59,000 bases of DNA from Roseospira goensis (GTDB lineage Bacteria; Pseudomonadota; Alphaproteobacteria; Rhodospirillales; Rhodospirillaceae), in contig NZ_JACIGI010000023.1 in NCBI RefSeq assembly GCF_014197795.1, positions 1 through 59,000 on the forward strand, read 5' to 3'. The position numbers and the translations under genes were made by a program. Below the pieces are notes generated by a model. It did no database searches. It was given only the letters and a program-made list of their open reading frames with translations, and was not told the DNA's origin. Positions within the stretch are counted from its first letter, which is position 1; every line of letters begins with the position of its first letter. This document shows positions 9,528 to 17,573 of this stretch, in pieces.

Positions 9528-9556
9528 ATTTAGTGTAACGCTTCGAGGGTTGTCAA
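9528..9556 (-). promoter_or_regulatory. Promoter with operator-like box for the PaaA-like gene cluster
   Basis: On the minus strand a consensus -35 TTGACA (9551-9556) is separated by 17 bp from a -10-like CTAAAT (9528-9533), about 120 bp before the PaaA-like start codon. The spacer contains the box CGAAGCGTTACAC (9533-9545), which recurs as CGAAAGAGTAACAC at 9707-9720. A bound repressor would block RNA polymerase, as expected for PaaX-family control. Confidence 0.6.
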
Positions 9557-9706
9557 TGCTTTTCGGATCCGCAACCAGGGGACATAATGGTGCCGATCGC
9601 AGGGGCAGAAACGAGGCTGTTGAACGCGTTATCAAGGGATTGCCGGCGCGCCACGGCGCCCAGGGGAATGCCCCTTTATATTATACGGTTTATCGGCATG
9701 ACAGTG

Positions 9707-9720
9707 CGAAAGAGTAACAC
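9707..9720 (+). promoter_or_regulatory. Second operator-like box upstream of the paaX-like gene
   Basis: CGAAAGAGTAACAC is the inverted partner of the box GTGTAACGCTTCG at 9533-9545. Both copies fit GTGTWACKCTTTCG apart from one missing base in the first copy. It lies 20-40 bp from the AT-rich segment TTTATATTATACGG (9675-9688), which could hold the paaX promoter, so autoregulation is plausible. The rest of the 489-bp divergent gap shows no gene. Confidence 0.45.
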
Positions 9721-9893
9721 GTCCGCCAGCACCCGGCCGCCGCCCGGGGCCCGCCCGCGGCCCGGCCGCGCGAGCGCGACGCGGTCTCGGCCCTTTCCGT
9801 CCGGAGCCGAACCGCCTACAAGACCGGTTTGCCCCACCGCCGGCCCCCGTCCGTGCGCGTCTGCCCGCGTGCATCCGAGCAGGATTCCTCCCT

Positions 9894-10871
9894 ATGCCCG
9901 CCGCCATGCCCACCACGCCCCCGATGCCCCGGTCCCGCCGCCTGGACGACCAGATCACGCGCGTCACCGAGGCCATTCCGCTGCGCGCCAAGTCGCTGAT
10001 CGTCACCATCTACGGCGACAGCATCCTGCCCCACGGCGGCAGCACATGGCTGGGCAGCCTGATCCGGCTGGTCGAGCCGCTGGGCCTGTCCGAGCGCATG
10101 GTGCGCACCGCGGTGTTCCGCCTGACCCGGGACGACTGGCTGGTGGCCGAGCAGATCGGCCGGCGCAGCTACTACGCCCTCACCGCCGAGGGCCGGCGCC
10201 GTTTCGAGGCCGCGCACCGGCGCATCTATGCCCTCGACCAGCCGCCCTGGGACGGCGACTGGCTGCTGGTGCTGACCAACGCCGTGCCGCTGGAGCCGGA
10301 CCAGCGCGAGGCGCTGCGCCGCGACCTGCTGTGGCAGGGCTACGGCACCCTGGCGCCGAGCGTGCTGGCCCATCCGGGCGGCGAGGACGACGGCCTGCGC
10401 CAGACCCTGGACAGCCACGGCCTGAGCGACGCGGTGGTGGTGATGCGGGCGCGCGGCCATCCCATGACCGACCCGCTCGCCAGCACCGCCATGGTGCGCG
10501 GCTGCTGGGACCTGGACACGCTGGCGGCGGACTATGGCGCCTTCCTGGAGCGCTTCCGCCCGGTGTGGCGGGCGCTGGAGGCGGCCGGCGACGGCTGCGC
10601 GCCGGTGCAGGCGTTCCTGGTGCGCACCCTGCTGATCCACGACTACCGCCGGGTGCTGCTGCGCGATCCGCTGCTGCCCCTGGAGGTGCTGCCGCCGGAC
10701 TGGCCGGGAGCGGCCGCCCGCCTGCTGTGCCGCAACATCTACCGCGCCACCTACCAGGCCGCCGAGCGCCACATCATGGACACCCTGGAGACGGCGGACG
10801 GCCCGCTGCCGCGCGCCGCCCGGGTGTTCTACGACCGCTTCGGCGGCCTGTTGGCGGACACCCCGGGCTGA
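9894..10871 (+). CDS. PaaX-family transcriptional repressor
   Basis: A 325-aa regulator that resembles PaaX along its length. An N-terminal winged-helix region (about 35-105) includes SLIVTIYGDSILPHGGSTWL and the recognition-like SERMVRTAVFRLTRDDWL. The middle and C-terminal PaaX domains end with CRNIYRATYQAAERH. Known PaaX proteins repress phenylacetate genes and release DNA on binding phenylacetyl-CoA. Here the likely target is the divergent PaaA-like cluster, given the paired boxes between them. The effector may differ because the target cluster is not a canonical paa operon. It is followed by fprA-like and bluB genes with a short gap. Confidence 0.9.
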   Translation: MPAAMPTTPPMPRSRRLDDQITRVTEAIPLRAKSLIVTIYGDSILPHGGSTWLGSLIRLVEPLGLSERMVRTAVFRLTRDDWLVAEQIGRRSYYALTAEGRRRFEAAHRRIYALDQPPWDGDWLLVLTNAVPLEPDQREALRRDLLWQGYGTLAPSVLAHPGGEDDGLRQTLDSHGLSDAVVVMRARGHPMTDPLASTAMVRGCWDLDTLAADYGAFLERFRPVWRALEAAGDGCAPVQAFLVRTLLIHDYRRVLLRDPLLPLEVLPPDWPGAAARLLCRNIYRATYQAAERHIMDTLETADGPLPRAARVFYDRFGGLLADTPG

Positions 10872-10923
10872 CCAAGGGCCGGGCGGGTCTCGCCCCAGAC
10901 AAACGACCGCAGGGAGGACCCGC

Positions 10924-12297
10924 ATGACCACCCCCAGCCCCGCCACCGTCTGTATCGTGGGCGCCGGTCCCGCCGGCCTGTACGCCGCCGACGCCCTCAT
11001 CCGCAAGCGCCCCGACGCCCGCATCGACATGCTCGACCGCCTGCCCACGCCGTTCGGGCTGGTGCGGGCCGGCGTGGCCCCCGACCACCAGGGCACCAAG
11101 GCCATCGTGCGCCAGTTCGCCCGCACCCTGGGCCGGCCCGGGGTGAGGTTCCTGGGCCATGTGGCCGTCGGCCGGGACGTGACGCTGGCCGAGCTGCGCG
11201 ACGCCTACGACGCGGTGATCCTGGCCACCGGCGCGCCCGAGGACCGCCGTCTCGGCATCCCCGGCGAGGACCTGGCGGGCGTCTACGGCTCCGGCGCCTT
11301 CGTCGGCTGGTACAACGGTCATCCCGACCACGCCGGCCTGGCACCGCGCCTGACGGGGCCGGGGGTTGCGGTGGTCGGCAACGGCAACGTGGCCCTGGAC
11401 ATCGCCCGGGTGCTGGCCAAGACACCGGCGGAGATGACCGGCGCCGACCTGACCGCCGACGCGGCCCGGACGATCGCCGCCGCCCCCCTGACCGACATCC
11501 ACATCCTGGGCCGGCGCGGCCCGCTGGAGGCCAGCTTCACGCCCGCCGAACTGGCCGAGATGGGCACCCTGACGCGGGCCGTGCCGGTGGTCGACCCGGC
11601 CGCGCTGCCCGACGCCGCGGGGGCGTGGGACGATCCCAAGGAGCAGGCGCTCAAGGACAAGACCCTGGAGATCCTGCGCGGGCTTGCCGCCCGTCCGGCG
11701 GCGTCGGCGGCGCCGGTGCGGGTGCACTTTCATTTCCGCGTCGCCCCGCTGGCGGTGTTGGGGGCGGACGGCGCCGTCACCGGCCTGCGCCTGGCCCGCA
11801 CCCGGGTCGAGGACGGCCGCGCCGTCGTCACCGAGGAGACCACCGACCTGCCCGTCGCCACCGTGGTCAGCGCCATCGGCTACCGCTGCGCCGCCCTGGC
11901 GGGCGCGCCGCTGGACGACCGCGGCGTGGTCGCCAACACCGACGGAACGGTGGCGCCGGGGCTGTTCGTGGTGGGCTGGTCCAAGCGCGGCCCCAGCGGT
12001 GTCATCCCCACCAACCGGGCCGATTCGATGGCCGTGGCCGGGCGCGTGCTGGCCTGGCTGGACGCCCAGGCGGCCGGCAAGCCGGGACCGGACGCCCTGG
12101 ACCGCCTGCTGGTGGCGCGCGGGGTGCGCGCGGTGTCGCGGGAGGACTGGGACCGCCTCGATGCCGCCGAGGTGGCGCGCGGGGCCGCCGCCGGCCGGCC
12201 GCGCGAGAAGTTCACCTCTGTGGCGGCCATGCTGGCGGCGCTGGACGCGGCACCCGGCGCGCCCGACACGGCCGCCACCCAGACCGCCGACGCCTGA
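10924..12297 (+). CDS. FprA-like ferredoxin/adrenodoxin--NADP+ reductase
   Basis: A flavoprotein of 457 aa in the adrenodoxin reductase/FprA family, which moves electrons from NADPH to a ferredoxin. The FAD-binding motif GAGPAGLYAAD is at 13-23, followed by the family-typical FGLVRAGVAPDHQGTK. A second nucleotide-binding segment VVGNGNVALDIARVL lies at about 150-164, and the C-terminal WSKRGPSGVIPTNRADS matches the family hallmark. It lies 52 bp after the paaX-like gene and precedes bluB. It could feed electrons to the divergently encoded diiron protein or to flavin for BluB (inference). No ferredoxin gene is seen in the window. Confidence 0.93.
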   Translation: MTTPSPATVCIVGAGPAGLYAADALIRKRPDARIDMLDRLPTPFGLVRAGVAPDHQGTKAIVRQFARTLGRPGVRFLGHVAVGRDVTLAELRDAYDAVILATGAPEDRRLGIPGEDLAGVYGSGAFVGWYNGHPDHAGLAPRLTGPGVAVVGNGNVALDIARVLAKTPAEMTGADLTADAARTIAAAPLTDIHILGRRGPLEASFTPAELAEMGTLTRAVPVVDPAALPDAAGAWDDPKEQALKDKTLEILRGLAARPAASAAPVRVHFHFRVAPLAVLGADGAVTGLRLARTRVEDGRAVVTEETTDLPVATVVSAIGYRCAALAGAPLDDRGVVANTDGTVAPGLFVVGWSKRGPSGVIPTNRADSMAVAGRVLAWLDAQAAGKPGPDALDRLLVARGVRAVSREDWDRLDAAEVARGAAAGRPREKFTSVAAMLAALDAAPGAPDTAATQTADA

Positions 12298-12336
12298 CCC
12301 CGACCCGAGTCCGACCCGAGTCCGAAAGGTCCGCCG

Positions 12337-13017
12337 ATGCCCGACCCAGACACCGCCACCGCCACCGCGTTCGATCCGGCCGATCCGCCGGTGTGGGACG
12401 ACGCCTTCCGCCGTGACTTCGCCGCCCTGCTGACCTGGCGCCGTGACGTGCGCCGCTTCCGCACCGACCCGATCCCGGAGGACACGGTCACCCGGCTGCT
12501 CGGGCTCGCCCACCTGGCGCCGTCGGTCGGATTCTCGCAGCCCTGGCGGTTCGTGCGGGTGCGCGACCCGGGCCGCCGGCGGGCGGTGCTGGAGGACCAC
12601 CTGGCGGCCAAGGCGGAGGCCGGCGCCGTCTACGATGCCGAGACGGCGCCGCGCTACCAGGCCCTCAAGCTGGCCGGCCTGGACGACGCCCCGGTGCACC
12701 TGGCGGTGTGCTGCGACACCGCGACGACCGACGGCCGCGGCCTGGGCCAACAGACCATGCCGGAGACTGCGCCGTATTCGGTGGTCTGCGCCATCCACAC
12801 CCTGTGGCTGGCGGCGCGGCTGGAGGGCATCGGCCTGGGCTGGATCTCCATCGTGCATCCGGCGCGCCTGCACGCCGTGCTCGACCTGCCCGAAGCCTGG
12901 ACCCTGGTGGCCTACCTGTGCCTGGGCTACCCCGAGGCGGCGCGGCCCACGCCGGAGCTGATCGCGGCCGGCTGGCAGGCGCGTCTGCCGCTGGAGGCGG
13001 TGCTGGCGGAGCGGTAG
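12337..13017 (+). CDS. bluB: 5,6-dimethylbenzimidazole synthase BluB
   Basis: Converts reduced FMN plus O2 into 5,6-dimethylbenzimidazole, the lower ligand of vitamin B12. The 226-aa nitroreductase-fold protein shows RRDVRRF (35-41), SVGFSQPWRF (63-72) and GLGQQTMPE with the following YSVVCAIHTLWLAAR, all typical of BluB rather than ordinary nitroreductases. It starts 39 bp after the fprA-like gene and ends 21 bp before a convergent gene. No cobalamin riboswitch was seen upstream; no other cobalamin genes are in the window. Confidence 0.9.
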   Translation: MPDPDTATATAFDPADPPVWDDAFRRDFAALLTWRRDVRRFRTDPIPEDTVTRLLGLAHLAPSVGFSQPWRFVRVRDPGRRRAVLEDHLAAKAEAGAVYDAETAPRYQALKLAGLDDAPVHLAVCCDTATTDGRGLGQQTMPETAPYSVVCAIHTLWLAARLEGIGLGWISIVHPARLHAVLDLPEAWTLVAYLCLGYPEAARPTPELIAAGWQARLPLEAVLAER

Positions 13018-13038
13018 GCCCCCGGCCGGGGCCCGCGC

Positions 13039-14022
13039 TCACACGCCCGGGTCCTCCTCCAGCGGCTCGTCCAGGAAGCCCTGGACGACGTGGAACAGGT
13101 CGCGCCGGCGCCGGTCCAGCATGGCCCAGTGCCCGGCCCGCCCCAGCACCACCAGCCGCCGCACGGACGCGCCGTGCAGGGCCTCGAACAGGCCCCGCGC
13201 CTGGTCCGGCGGGGTCTCGCGATCCCACTCGCCGACCACGACCAGGGTCGGCGCGCGTATCCGCGCGGGATCGTACGGCGCCTCGCCGACACACCAGTAC
13301 TCCAGCGAATCCTCGATCGTCCCGTTGGGCGCGCGAATGGCCGGCGGGTCGCGGTCGCGCGCGGCCGGGTCGCTGTCCAGCAGCGCGGTCTCCCAGGCAT
13401 CCAGCCACGCCGGCGGCACCAGGGCGGCGCGTTCGGCCTCCGGCACCCCCCGGAAGCGGCGTGTGCGCAGCGCGGGGAGGCTCGCCAGCCGATAGGCCCC
13501 GATGGCCGTGGATCCGGGCGCCAGCCACGTCGGGCTTTCCGGAAACCACTGCGGCCCCCACAGCACCAGGCGGTCGACCCGGTCCGGTTCTTGCGCCGCC
13601 AGGGCGGCGCAGATGGTCGTCCCCCAGGACCAACCCAGCAGCGCCACGGTCTCCTGGCCGGTCTCGGCCAGCACCGCGTCGCGGGCGGCCGCGACCGCGG
13701 CGACCGCCTCGTCGGTGCGGGTCAGCGGCGGCGACAGGTGCGCCGGCCGGTCCATGGCGAGCGGACGATCCGCCCGGCCGTATCCGGGCAGGTCCACGCA
13801 CCAGGCCGATCGCCCGCCCGCCGCCAGCACGTCCAGCCAGGACAGGCCGTCGAGGGGCAGATCAAAGGCCACGTGCCCGGGATAGGTCGAGCCGTGCACG
13901 CACAGCACGGGCGGCGGCCCGCCCGCCCGTGCGCCGGCCGGCGACCAGAGGCCGCGCAGGTAGACCCGCGGCCCGCCCGAGCCGAGGGCGATCCGCCGTT
14001 CCAGCCGCGCCGGCGGCGTCAT
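13039..14022 (-). CDS. Alpha/beta hydrolase
   Basis: A 327-aa alpha/beta-hydrolase-fold protein without a signal peptide. The nucleophile elbow is G-W-S-W-G with Ser132. An oxyanion segment VHGSTYPGH lies at about 42-50, and the C-terminal GRAGHWAML supplies the likely catalytic His near residue 301. The acid is probably in VVVGEWDRETPP. Substrate cannot be inferred; esterase, lactonase or C-C hydrolase are all possible. The ATG at MTPPARLE was chosen because upstream sequence is low-complexity and overlaps the gapR promoter region. It converges with bluB. Confidence 0.88.
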   Translation of the reverse strand: MTPPARLERRIALGSGGPRVYLRGLWSPAGARAGGPPPVLCVHGSTYPGHVAFDLPLDGLSWLDVLAAGGRSAWCVDLPGYGRADRPLAMDRPAHLSPPLTRTDEAVAAVAAARDAVLAETGQETVALLGWSWGTTICAALAAQEPDRVDRLVLWGPQWFPESPTWLAPGSTAIGAYRLASLPALRTRRFRGVPEAERAALVPPAWLDAWETALLDSDPAARDRDPPAIRAPNGTIEDSLEYWCVGEAPYDPARIRAPTLVVVGEWDRETPPDQARGLFEALHGASVRRLVVLGRAGHWAMLDRRRRDLFHVVQGFLDEPLEEDPGV

Positions 14023-14288
14023 GAGGGGGGTCCCCGCGTCGCGCGGAGGCGCGGCGGGGTCCCCGCGGGGCGTCGCAGGGGCATGGACAGATCCTCCCGT
14101 CGAGCGGACGGTTTGGCCCTCGCGGCGGCGCCCCGGTCCGTCGCGCCCCCGGGACCGGGCGCGATGGCGCGCGGGTCTCTGGATCGACCCCTGCGCGTGC
14201 CGGGAAACCGATTCCCTGGCGCGCGAACTTGCTCTAGAGTGCGCCGCCCCATGGGCCATGACGGCCTGCCACGGCAGCGGAGGACTCC

Positions 14289-14558
14289 ATGAGCGAGGAC
14301 GCACCCCGGGACGGCGACTCCATTGTCGGAGGCATCGCCGCCGATCAGCTCCGCTCGTTCATTGAACGCATCGAAAACCTGGAGGAGGAAAAAAGCAACC
14401 TCCAGAATGACATCAAGGACGTCTACGCGGAGGCCAAATCGGCCGGATTCGACACCAAGATCATGCGCCAGATCGTGCGGTTGCGGAAAATGAACCGCGA
14501 CGACCTGGCGGAGCAGGACGAACTGCTCGACCTGTACCGGCGCGCGGTGAACGTGTAG
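14289..14558 (+). CDS. gapR: GapR, nucleoid-associated DNA-binding protein (DUF2312)
   Basis: An 89-aa protein matching GapR in length and pattern: a helical N-terminal coiled coil (LRSFIERIENLEEEKSNLQN) then AEAKSAGFDTKIMRQIVRLRKM. In Caulobacter, GapR forms a clamp around overtwisted AT-rich DNA ahead of replication and transcription forks and is essential or nearly so. The ATG is preceded by GGAGGAC. It is restricted mostly to Alphaproteobacteria, supporting the taxonomic assignment. The 266-bp gap upstream (14023-14288) holds no other gene. Confidence 0.96.
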   Translation: MSEDAPRDGDSIVGGIAADQLRSFIERIENLEEEKSNLQNDIKDVYAEAKSAGFDTKIMRQIVRLRKMNRDDLAEQDELLDLYRRAVNV

Positions 14559-14602
14559 AACCCGGCCCGCGCCCCCTCGGGTCGGGGAGGCCTTGAGCGA
14601 GC

Positions 14603-15520
14603 ATGGCGAGCATGGAAGAGACCAACACCACCTCGAGCCGGACACCGGGGACACGTCCGGACAACGACGGCAGCCGCGGCGGCGGCTGGATCGAGCGGCT
14701 GGGCCGGCTGGTCGAGGGGCGCATCTTTCAGCGCGTCATCATCACACTGATCGTGCTGAACGGCATCACGCTCGGGCTGGAGACCAGCGACCGCGCCATG
14801 GCGGCGGCCGGGACCGCGCTGCTGGCGTTCGACCGCATCGTGCTGGCCATCTTCGTGTTTGAGATCGGCGGCAAGCTGCTCTACCGGCGCTGGCGGTTCT
14901 TCCGCGACGGCTGGAATGTGTTCGACTTCATCATCGTCGGCATCGCGCTGATCCCGGCCTCGGGGCCGCTGGCGGTACTGCGCTCGCTGCGCATCCTGCG
15001 CGTGCTGCGCCTGCTGTCGGTGGTGCCGCAGATGCGCCGGGTGGTCGGCGCGCTGCTGGCCGCCATCCCCGGACTGGTCTCGGTCGGCGCCATCATCCTG
15101 CTGGTGTTCTACGTCGGGGCCGTGCTCTCCACGAAGCTGTTCGGCGACAGCTTCCCCGAGTGGTTCGGCACCATCGGCGCGTCGATGTACACGCTGTTCC
15201 AGGTGATGACCCTGGAAAGCTGGTCGATGGGCATCGTCCGCCCGGTGATGGACGCCTACCCGTATTCGTGGCTGTTCTTCGTCCCGTTCATCGTCGCCAC
15301 CAGCTTCGCCATCCTCAACCTGTTCATCGGCATCATCGTCGATGCCATGCAGGTCGTGCACCGCCGCGAAGAAGCGGAGGCCGACGCCGCCGCGGGCCTG
15401 GTCGCCGAGGCACGGGACTCCCGGGAAGAGACCATATTGGCCGAGTTGAGCGCCCTGCGTGCCGAAATGGCCGCCGTGCGCGCGCACCTCAAGATCCCGC
15501 CCCCATCGGACCAGCGGTAA
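14603..15520 (+). CDS. Voltage-gated sodium channel, NavAb/NaChBac type
   Basis: A single-domain six-helix ion channel of 305 aa. The voltage sensor S4 carries regularly spaced arginines at 127, 130, 133 and 136 (RSLRILRVLRLL). The pore filter reads TLESWSM (203-209), identical to the NavAb filter and diagnostic of sodium selectivity. S6 is FFVPFIVATSFAILNLFIGIIV. A charged helical C-terminus (about 255-300) fits the tetramer coiled coil found in bacterial Nav channels. It probably mediates sodium entry linked to motility or pH/salt response. It starts 44 bp after gapR, with GGGGAGG upstream. Confidence 0.95.
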   Translation: MASMEETNTTSSRTPGTRPDNDGSRGGGWIERLGRLVEGRIFQRVIITLIVLNGITLGLETSDRAMAAAGTALLAFDRIVLAIFVFEIGGKLLYRRWRFFRDGWNVFDFIIVGIALIPASGPLAVLRSLRILRVLRLLSVVPQMRRVVGALLAAIPGLVSVGAIILLVFYVGAVLSTKLFGDSFPEWFGTIGASMYTLFQVMTLESWSMGIVRPVMDAYPYSWLFFVPFIVATSFAILNLFIGIIVDAMQVVHRREEAEADAAAGLVAEARDSREETILAELSALRAEMAAVRAHLKIPPPSDQR

Positions 15521-15673
15521 GGGGATCACGGGAAAGGCCGACCCCGCCCACGGCGAGGCCGTCCGATCACGGGCGTGGGACGCCGACCTCCGAGTCCGAT
15601 CCGCGCCCCCAATCTCCGACCTCGATCTCCGGCCCCAAACTTCGGCCCCCGAGCGGCCCCCGAGCGGGGCCGG

Positions 15674-16075
15674 TCAGGCCTCGACGGCGAGCGCGCGGGC
15701 GAGTTGGCTGAGCGCGTCCTGGTGCCGCTCGTTGCGGATCTGCGCGAAGTTACGGGCCAGTTCCAGGCACATGCGCTGGCGGCCCTGCACCTCGCCGCCG
15801 GCCTCCTGCTCCAGGCCCTCGAAGAAGAAGCTGACGGGCACGCCCAGCACCTGGGCGATCTCGAAAAGGCGTCCGGCCGAGATGCGGTTGATGCCGCGCT
15901 CGTACTTGTGGGCCTGCTGATAGGTCACACCGATCATCTCGGCCATCTGCTGCTGGCTCAGGCCCAGCATCACCCGGCGCTCGCGGATGCGCTGGCCGAC
16001 GAAGCGGTCAACATCCCCGGCGCGGTTGGCCGGTCGGGCGGGCAGCATGGTCTCAATCGTGGACAGGCGGTTCAT
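15674..16075 (-). CDS. XRE-family helix-turn-helix regulator
   Basis: A 133-aa DNA-binding protein. After about 25 residues comes a classic XRE domain: FVGQRIRERRVMLGLSQQQM, then MIGVTYQQAHKYERGINRIS and a third helix near LFEIAQVLGVPVSFFFEGLE. The C-terminal 40 residues are helical (CLELARNFAQIRNERHQDAL) and may mediate dimerisation. Small XRE proteins of this form are common in Alphaproteobacteria. The start at MNRLST has AGGAAG 13 bp upstream; the longer reading frame runs into the 13-bp repeats and is rejected. Eight 13-bp direct repeats lie 89-192 bp upstream and could be its own operators (inference). Confidence 0.88.
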   Translation of the reverse strand: MNRLSTIETMLPARPANRAGDVDRFVGQRIRERRVMLGLSQQQMAEMIGVTYQQAHKYERGINRISAGRLFEIAQVLGVPVSFFFEGLEQEAGGEVQGRQRMCLELARNFAQIRNERHQDALSQLARALAVEA

Positions 16076-16163
16076 GGCTCGGGTCCCCACTTCCTGACGT
16101 GTCCTGACGTGTCCTTCGCGGTGGGGTCTTTCGAAACCCCATGTCCCCGGATGTCGGTCCCTG

Positions 16164-16267
16164 GGATGCTCCAAGCGGATCGTCCAAGTGGATGCTCCAA
16201 GTGGATGCTCCAAGCGGATGCTCCAAGCGGATGCTCCAGGCGGATGCTCCCAGCGGATACTCCGAGC
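16164..16267. repeat. Eight 13-bp tandem direct repeats upstream of the XRE gene
   Basis: GGATGCTCCAAGC and close variants are repeated head to tail eight times without gaps, starting at 16164, 16177, 16190, 16203, 16216, 16229, 16242 and 16255. Copies differ at one to three positions. The arrangement resembles iterons or a multi-site operator. No palindromic core of the array-A-to-F family is present. Confidence 0.95.
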
Positions 16268-16670
16268 CCGTCCGGGACCCTCGCAACCCGCCCGCCGGCG
16301 ACGCCCTCTCTACGCACCCACGGCGCGGGTTCCTCTGACTGGGTAACGCCGACCGCGCGAGCCGGCAAGAGATGGACCGCCCGATCGGTCCACTATTCAC
16401 AACAATTAAAATCTCGCTCCGCTATGGGCGTGTTCGCGACCCTTACGCGCCTTCCGCCGCGGGCCTGCGACCGATGCGGGCCGCCGGTCGGCGACAGGCC
16501 CCGCCCCCGAGTCGCGCCACAGGCGACCGCTGCGGCTCGGCCGCGATCAGCACAGGGCCGACAAACCGGACTCGCGCGTCCGCACCCCCACCGTCCCGCA
16601 GGGCGCGACCCGCCGTTCGGCACGGTGGGGGTGGTGCACCGACAGGCGGATGGCGGACAGACGTGGGGGA
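16268..16670. other. Intergenic region without a recognised gene
   Basis: About 400 bp between the 13-bp repeats and the 3' end of the next minus-strand gene. It contains one AT-rich patch (16385-16416, with CACAACAATTAAAATC), unusual here and possibly a promoter for the XRE gene. No RNA gene, terminator or supported reading frame was found. Confidence 0.5.
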
Positions 16671-17366
16671 TCAGGCGACGGCGTCGAGCAGCGGGGTCCG
16701 CGCGGGCGCGGGGGCGCCGATCAGGATCTCGCGGCCATCGGCGGAGACCGCCGGCCCGGCCGCCGCCCCGACCGCGCGGTTGGCGGCCTCGTAAGTCCGC
16801 AGGCCGGCCCGGGTCTGGATCACGCTCGGCCCGACGGTCTCGGCCTGGTCCGCGGTGCCCGCGCCCCCCGCGGGCAGCGGCGCCGCGGCCGGTCCGGCGG
16901 TGGCGGTCGCTGCCTGGGGCGGCGCGGCGGATTGGCCGACGAGTTGCGCCAGCACGCCCAGCGCCCCGGCCAGCAGCGCGGTCCGGCCCGCGGTCAGGGG
17001 CCGCAACAGGCCCTGGGGTTCGGTCTCGCGCGGCGCCTCGCCGGCCGCGCGGGCGACCGCGCTCTCCGTGCCCGCGCCGGCCGGACGATCCTCGGGGCCG
17101 GCCTCGGCGGCGGCCGGGCGGCGTTGCCGGAGCGCGCCGGGGGCGTCGTCTTCGGGTCGGCGATCCGGGCGCGGCCGCGTCGGATCGGCGGTCGGCGATC
17201 GCGGGTCGACGCCGGGTCCGGCGGAGGTCGCCAGGTCGAAGCGGCGGAACGCGCCGCCCTCGGCCGCCGGCACGCCCGCCGACAGGGTGCGCCGGGCGGC
17301 GCCATCGCGCCCGCTCCGCACCACGTCCACGGGCGTCGTTGCACCCATCCACGCCAAAGGAGTCAT
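16671..17366 (-). CDS. Hypothetical protein, low complexity (231 aa)
   Basis: No family was recognised. The sequence from MTPLAWMGATTPVDVVRSG is rich in Ala, Pro, Gly and Arg, with a mildly hydrophobic stretch in the middle (TALLAGALGVLAQLVGQ, about residues 130-146). A more ordered C-terminus contains SVIQTRAGLRTYEAANRAVG. The reading frame could begin further upstream; no clear ribosome site decides it. It follows proC on the same strand with a 207-bp gap. Coding status is likely but not certain, because high GC produces long spurious frames. Confidence 0.5.
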   Translation of the reverse strand: MTPLAWMGATTPVDVVRSGRDGAARRTLSAGVPAAEGGAFRRFDLATSAGPGVDPRSPTADPTRPRPDRRPEDDAPGALRQRRPAAAEAGPEDRPAGAGTESAVARAAGEAPRETEPQGLLRPLTAGRTALLAGALGVLAQLVGQSAAPPQAATATAGPAAAPLPAGGAGTADQAETVGPSVIQTRAGLRTYEAANRAVGAAAGPAVSADGREILIGAPAPARTPLLDAVA

Positions 17367-17573
17367 GGCCCCACCCGCCACCCGGAGGCGGCCCGCGAGC
17401 GCGCCGTCGGGTCGTGGCCCGCTCACGCGCCCGGCCGCATCCGCACCGACCGGAGGCGGTCGCCGGCCGCGGTTCCACCCCGCGGCGGACACCCCGCCAT
17501 TCCGGCAGCATATCGAGCCCTCGCCGCCACCACAAGAGCCCCCGCGCGCGCCGGCGCGAGACCCGGCGGGGTC

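Noticed and set aside
9675-9688. Promoter with TATAAT on the minus strand at 9680-9685
   Set aside because: No acceptable -35 lies 16-18 bp upstream, and the TTGACA promoter at 9528-9556 is a better candidate for the diiron cluster.
10871-12336. Cobalamin riboswitch before bluB
   Set aside because: The gap before bluB is 39 bp and the gap before the reductase gene 52 bp, both too short, and no B12-box-like sequence was seen.
16072-16400. Frames extending the XRE gene upstream through LEHPLGAS repeats
   Set aside because: The repeated peptide is the translation of the 13-bp DNA repeats; the XRE domain begins after the internal ATG at 16075.
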